A stretch of 64,000 bases of DNA from Hahella sp. KA22 (GTDB lineage: Bacteria; Pseudomonadota; Gammaproteobacteria; Pseudomonadales; Oleiphilaceae): positions 2,683,501 to 2,747,500 of the forward strand of contig NZ_CP035490.1 in the NCBI RefSeq assembly GCF_004135205.1, given 5' to 3'. Positions 62,632 through 64,000 of this stretch are shown one piece after another (position 1 is the stretch's first letter; each line of letters opens with the position of its first letter). Position numbers and translations under genes: made by a program. The notes under the pieces are model-generated. The model was not told the origin of the DNA. It saw only the letters and a program-made list of their open reading frames with translations, and did no database searches.

Positions 62632-63138
62632 ATGCTAAGCAGAATACCTTTTCTTATCCCCCTCATTGCGCTCATTGAGATTTATCTGATCATTGAAGTC
62701 GGCGGCGCCATTGGCTTCTGGCCGACGGTATCGATTTTTATCGTCACTGGATTTGTCGGCGTGACCATGCTGCGACGGCAGGGATTTTCTCTGCTGAGCA
62801 GTCTGCAGGCGAAAATGCAGGCGGGCGAGACTCCAGCGGGAGAAATGCTGGAAGGCGTAGCGCTGCTGATTGGCGGAGCCATGCTGGTGACGCCGGGCTT
62901 TTTGACCGATTTCATGGGGTTTCTTCTGTTGACGCCATTGACGCGCAAGTTGCTCATCGGCCGTATTGGCGGCGCGTTGTTGCGTAGCGGGCGAGTAGTA
63001 AGCCGCAGTTATAGTCAAACGACCTATTCTTCGACCTCTGAACGAGACGGCCCTTTCCGCGGAGATCCCTCTGGCGGCCCACGACAAGGCGCTGGCGGGG
63101 ATAAAGTGATTGAAGGCGAGTACACCCGAGAGGACTAG
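62632..63138 (+). CDS. fxsA: FxsA family membrane protein
   Basis: A protein of 168 residues that starts MLSRIPFLIPLIALIEIYLI, with FIVTGFVGVTMLRRQGFSLL and MLVTPGFLTDFMGFLLLTP, the FxsA signature. Three or four membrane helices are followed by a soluble, Ser/Gly-rich tail. FxsA in E. coli reduces exclusion of phage T7 by the F plasmid; the normal role is unknown. Its position just before groESL is a common gammaproteobacterial arrangement. Confidence 0.93.
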   Translation: MLSRIPFLIPLIALIEIYLIIEVGGAIGFWPTVSIFIVTGFVGVTMLRRQGFSLLSSLQAKMQAGETPAGEMLEGVALLIGGAMLVTPGFLTDFMGFLLLTPLTRKLLIGRIGGALLRSGRVVSRSYSQTTYSSTSERDGPFRGDPSGGPRQGAGGDKVIEGEYTRED

Positions 63139-63170
63139 GAAAAAAATTTAAAAAAATTATAGCCGGGGTG

Positions 63171-63197
63171 TTGAAATCCTCGCCCCGGGCCCCATTT
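63171..63197 (+). promoter_or_regulatory. Sigma-32 heat-shock promoter of groESL
   Basis: TTGAAA (63171-63176) and CCCCATTT (63190-63197) are separated by 13 bases, a close match to the RpoH consensus. They lie about 110 bases before groES. No CIRCE inverted repeat is visible. Confidence 0.85.
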
Positions 63198-63308
63198 AAA
63201 CCTCCACAATTTAAGCACTCGGCGTTCCTGGTCCAACCCGGATGTCCGGCTGCTGTTTAAAACCAAAAAGTCAGCTAGTTAAATGTTCTAACTGGGAGAA
63301 AAAGCGAA

Positions 63309-63599
63309 ATGAAAATTCGTCCGTTACACGAACGTGTTGTCGTGCGCCGTAAGGAAGAAGAGACCAAAACTGCCGGTGGTATCGTGTTGCCCGGCAATGC
63401 GGCAGAAAAGCCTTCACAGGGTGAAGTTCTGGCTGTGGGCGAAGGCCGTATTTTGGATAATGGCGATGTCCGTCCGTTGGCGGTCAAAGTCGGTGACAAG
63501 GTGGTTTTCGGCCAGTATGCCGGCAGCACCGTTAAGATTGATGGCGAAGAGCTGTTGATCATGAGCGAAAGCGACATCTTCGGCGTAGTCGAAGGCTAA
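63309..63599 (+). CDS. groES: Co-chaperonin GroES
   Basis: A protein of 96 residues with the full family pattern: [20 protein letters not shown], then the mobile loop [16 protein letters not shown] and [15 protein letters not shown]. The C-terminal part has [20 protein letters not shown]. It caps the GroEL ring during protein folding in the cytoplasm. GGGAGA precedes the ATG. It is first in the groES-groEL operon under a sigma-32 promoter; groEL starts 53 bases later. Confidence 0.98.
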   Translation: MKIRPLHERVVVRRKEEETKTAGGIVLPGNAAEKPSQGEVLAVGEGRILDNGDVRPLAVKVGDKVVFGQYAGSTVKIDGEELLIMSESDIFGVVEG

Positions 63600-63640
63600 C
63601 ACTCCGAAACTAAAGACTTTTGTCATCAACTAACAAGTAA

Positions 63641-64000
<360 letters not shown>

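Noticed and set aside
63139-63308. CIRCE/HrcA operator before groES
   Set aside because: No CIRCE-type inverted repeat is visible; a sigma-32 promoter match explains heat-shock control.

Overview
The window reads as a chromosomal segment of a marine gammaproteobacterium close to Hahella (Oceanospirillales). The reasons are moderate-to-high GC, type III secretion (T3S) chaperone/substrate pairs, PEP-CTERM protein sorting, many chemotaxis and cyclic-di-GMP genes, an ArsJ-type arsenic operon and a gammaproteobacterial groESL with a sigma-32 promoter. The genus is inferred from gene content, not from a search.

Layout. 0-9.7 kb: a cut-off membrane protein, a MASE1/CHASE histidine kinase, a PEP-CTERM exported protein, and an ABC-2/Gldg/DUF4340 export operon whose ATPase gene carries a one-base frameshift. 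9.9-18 kb: SulP transporter, RluA-type pseudouridine synthase, two divergent chemoreceptors. 18.0-19.6 kb: an AT-rich cassette holding a T3S chaperone and a candidate effector, bounded by perfect 31-bp direct repeats and lodged in the 3' end of arsJ. 19.6-22.8 kb: arsR-arsI-gapdh-arsJ, with ArsR-like palindromes upstream of both arsR and arsI. 23-29 kb: EamA transporter, ogt, an Ada/AlkA fusion, a methyltransferase and an NCS2 permease.

29-36 kb: a signalling block made of a lipoprotein, a FecR-TPR-beta-barrel protein, a CHASE2 class III nucleotidyl cyclase and a divergent Crp/Fnr regulator with an intact cyclic-nucleotide cassette. 36.8-41.3 kb: a tightly coupled three-gene operon (response regulator-diguanylate cyclase, periplasmic binding protein, histidine kinase). 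42.7-43.9 kb: two identical initiator tRNA genes, each with its own strong promoter and each followed by tandem units of about 107 bp that repeat the terminator and the last ~24 nt of the tRNA. This resembles the tyrT/rtT arrangement of E. coli.

44-50.7 kb: a diguanylate cyclase, an AraC regulator, a CoA-transferase/racemase, a second T3S substrate/chaperone pair, a periplasmic beta-propeller and a Xre regulator. 50.7-56.9 kb: an AraC regulator divergent from an AGPS-like oxidase / glycerol-3-phosphate dehydrogenase / FGGY kinase operon with overlapping genes. 57-64 kb: a response regulator with a degenerate GGDEF domain, YajQ, an AmpG-like permease, an alkyltransferase-like protein, a FabG-like reductase, FxsA, GroES and the start of GroEL.

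The strongest leads are the T3S cassette with recombination-type ends inside arsJ, the tRNA-tail tandem repeats with a possibly covarying hairpin, and the FecR/CHASE2-cyclase/Crp module.
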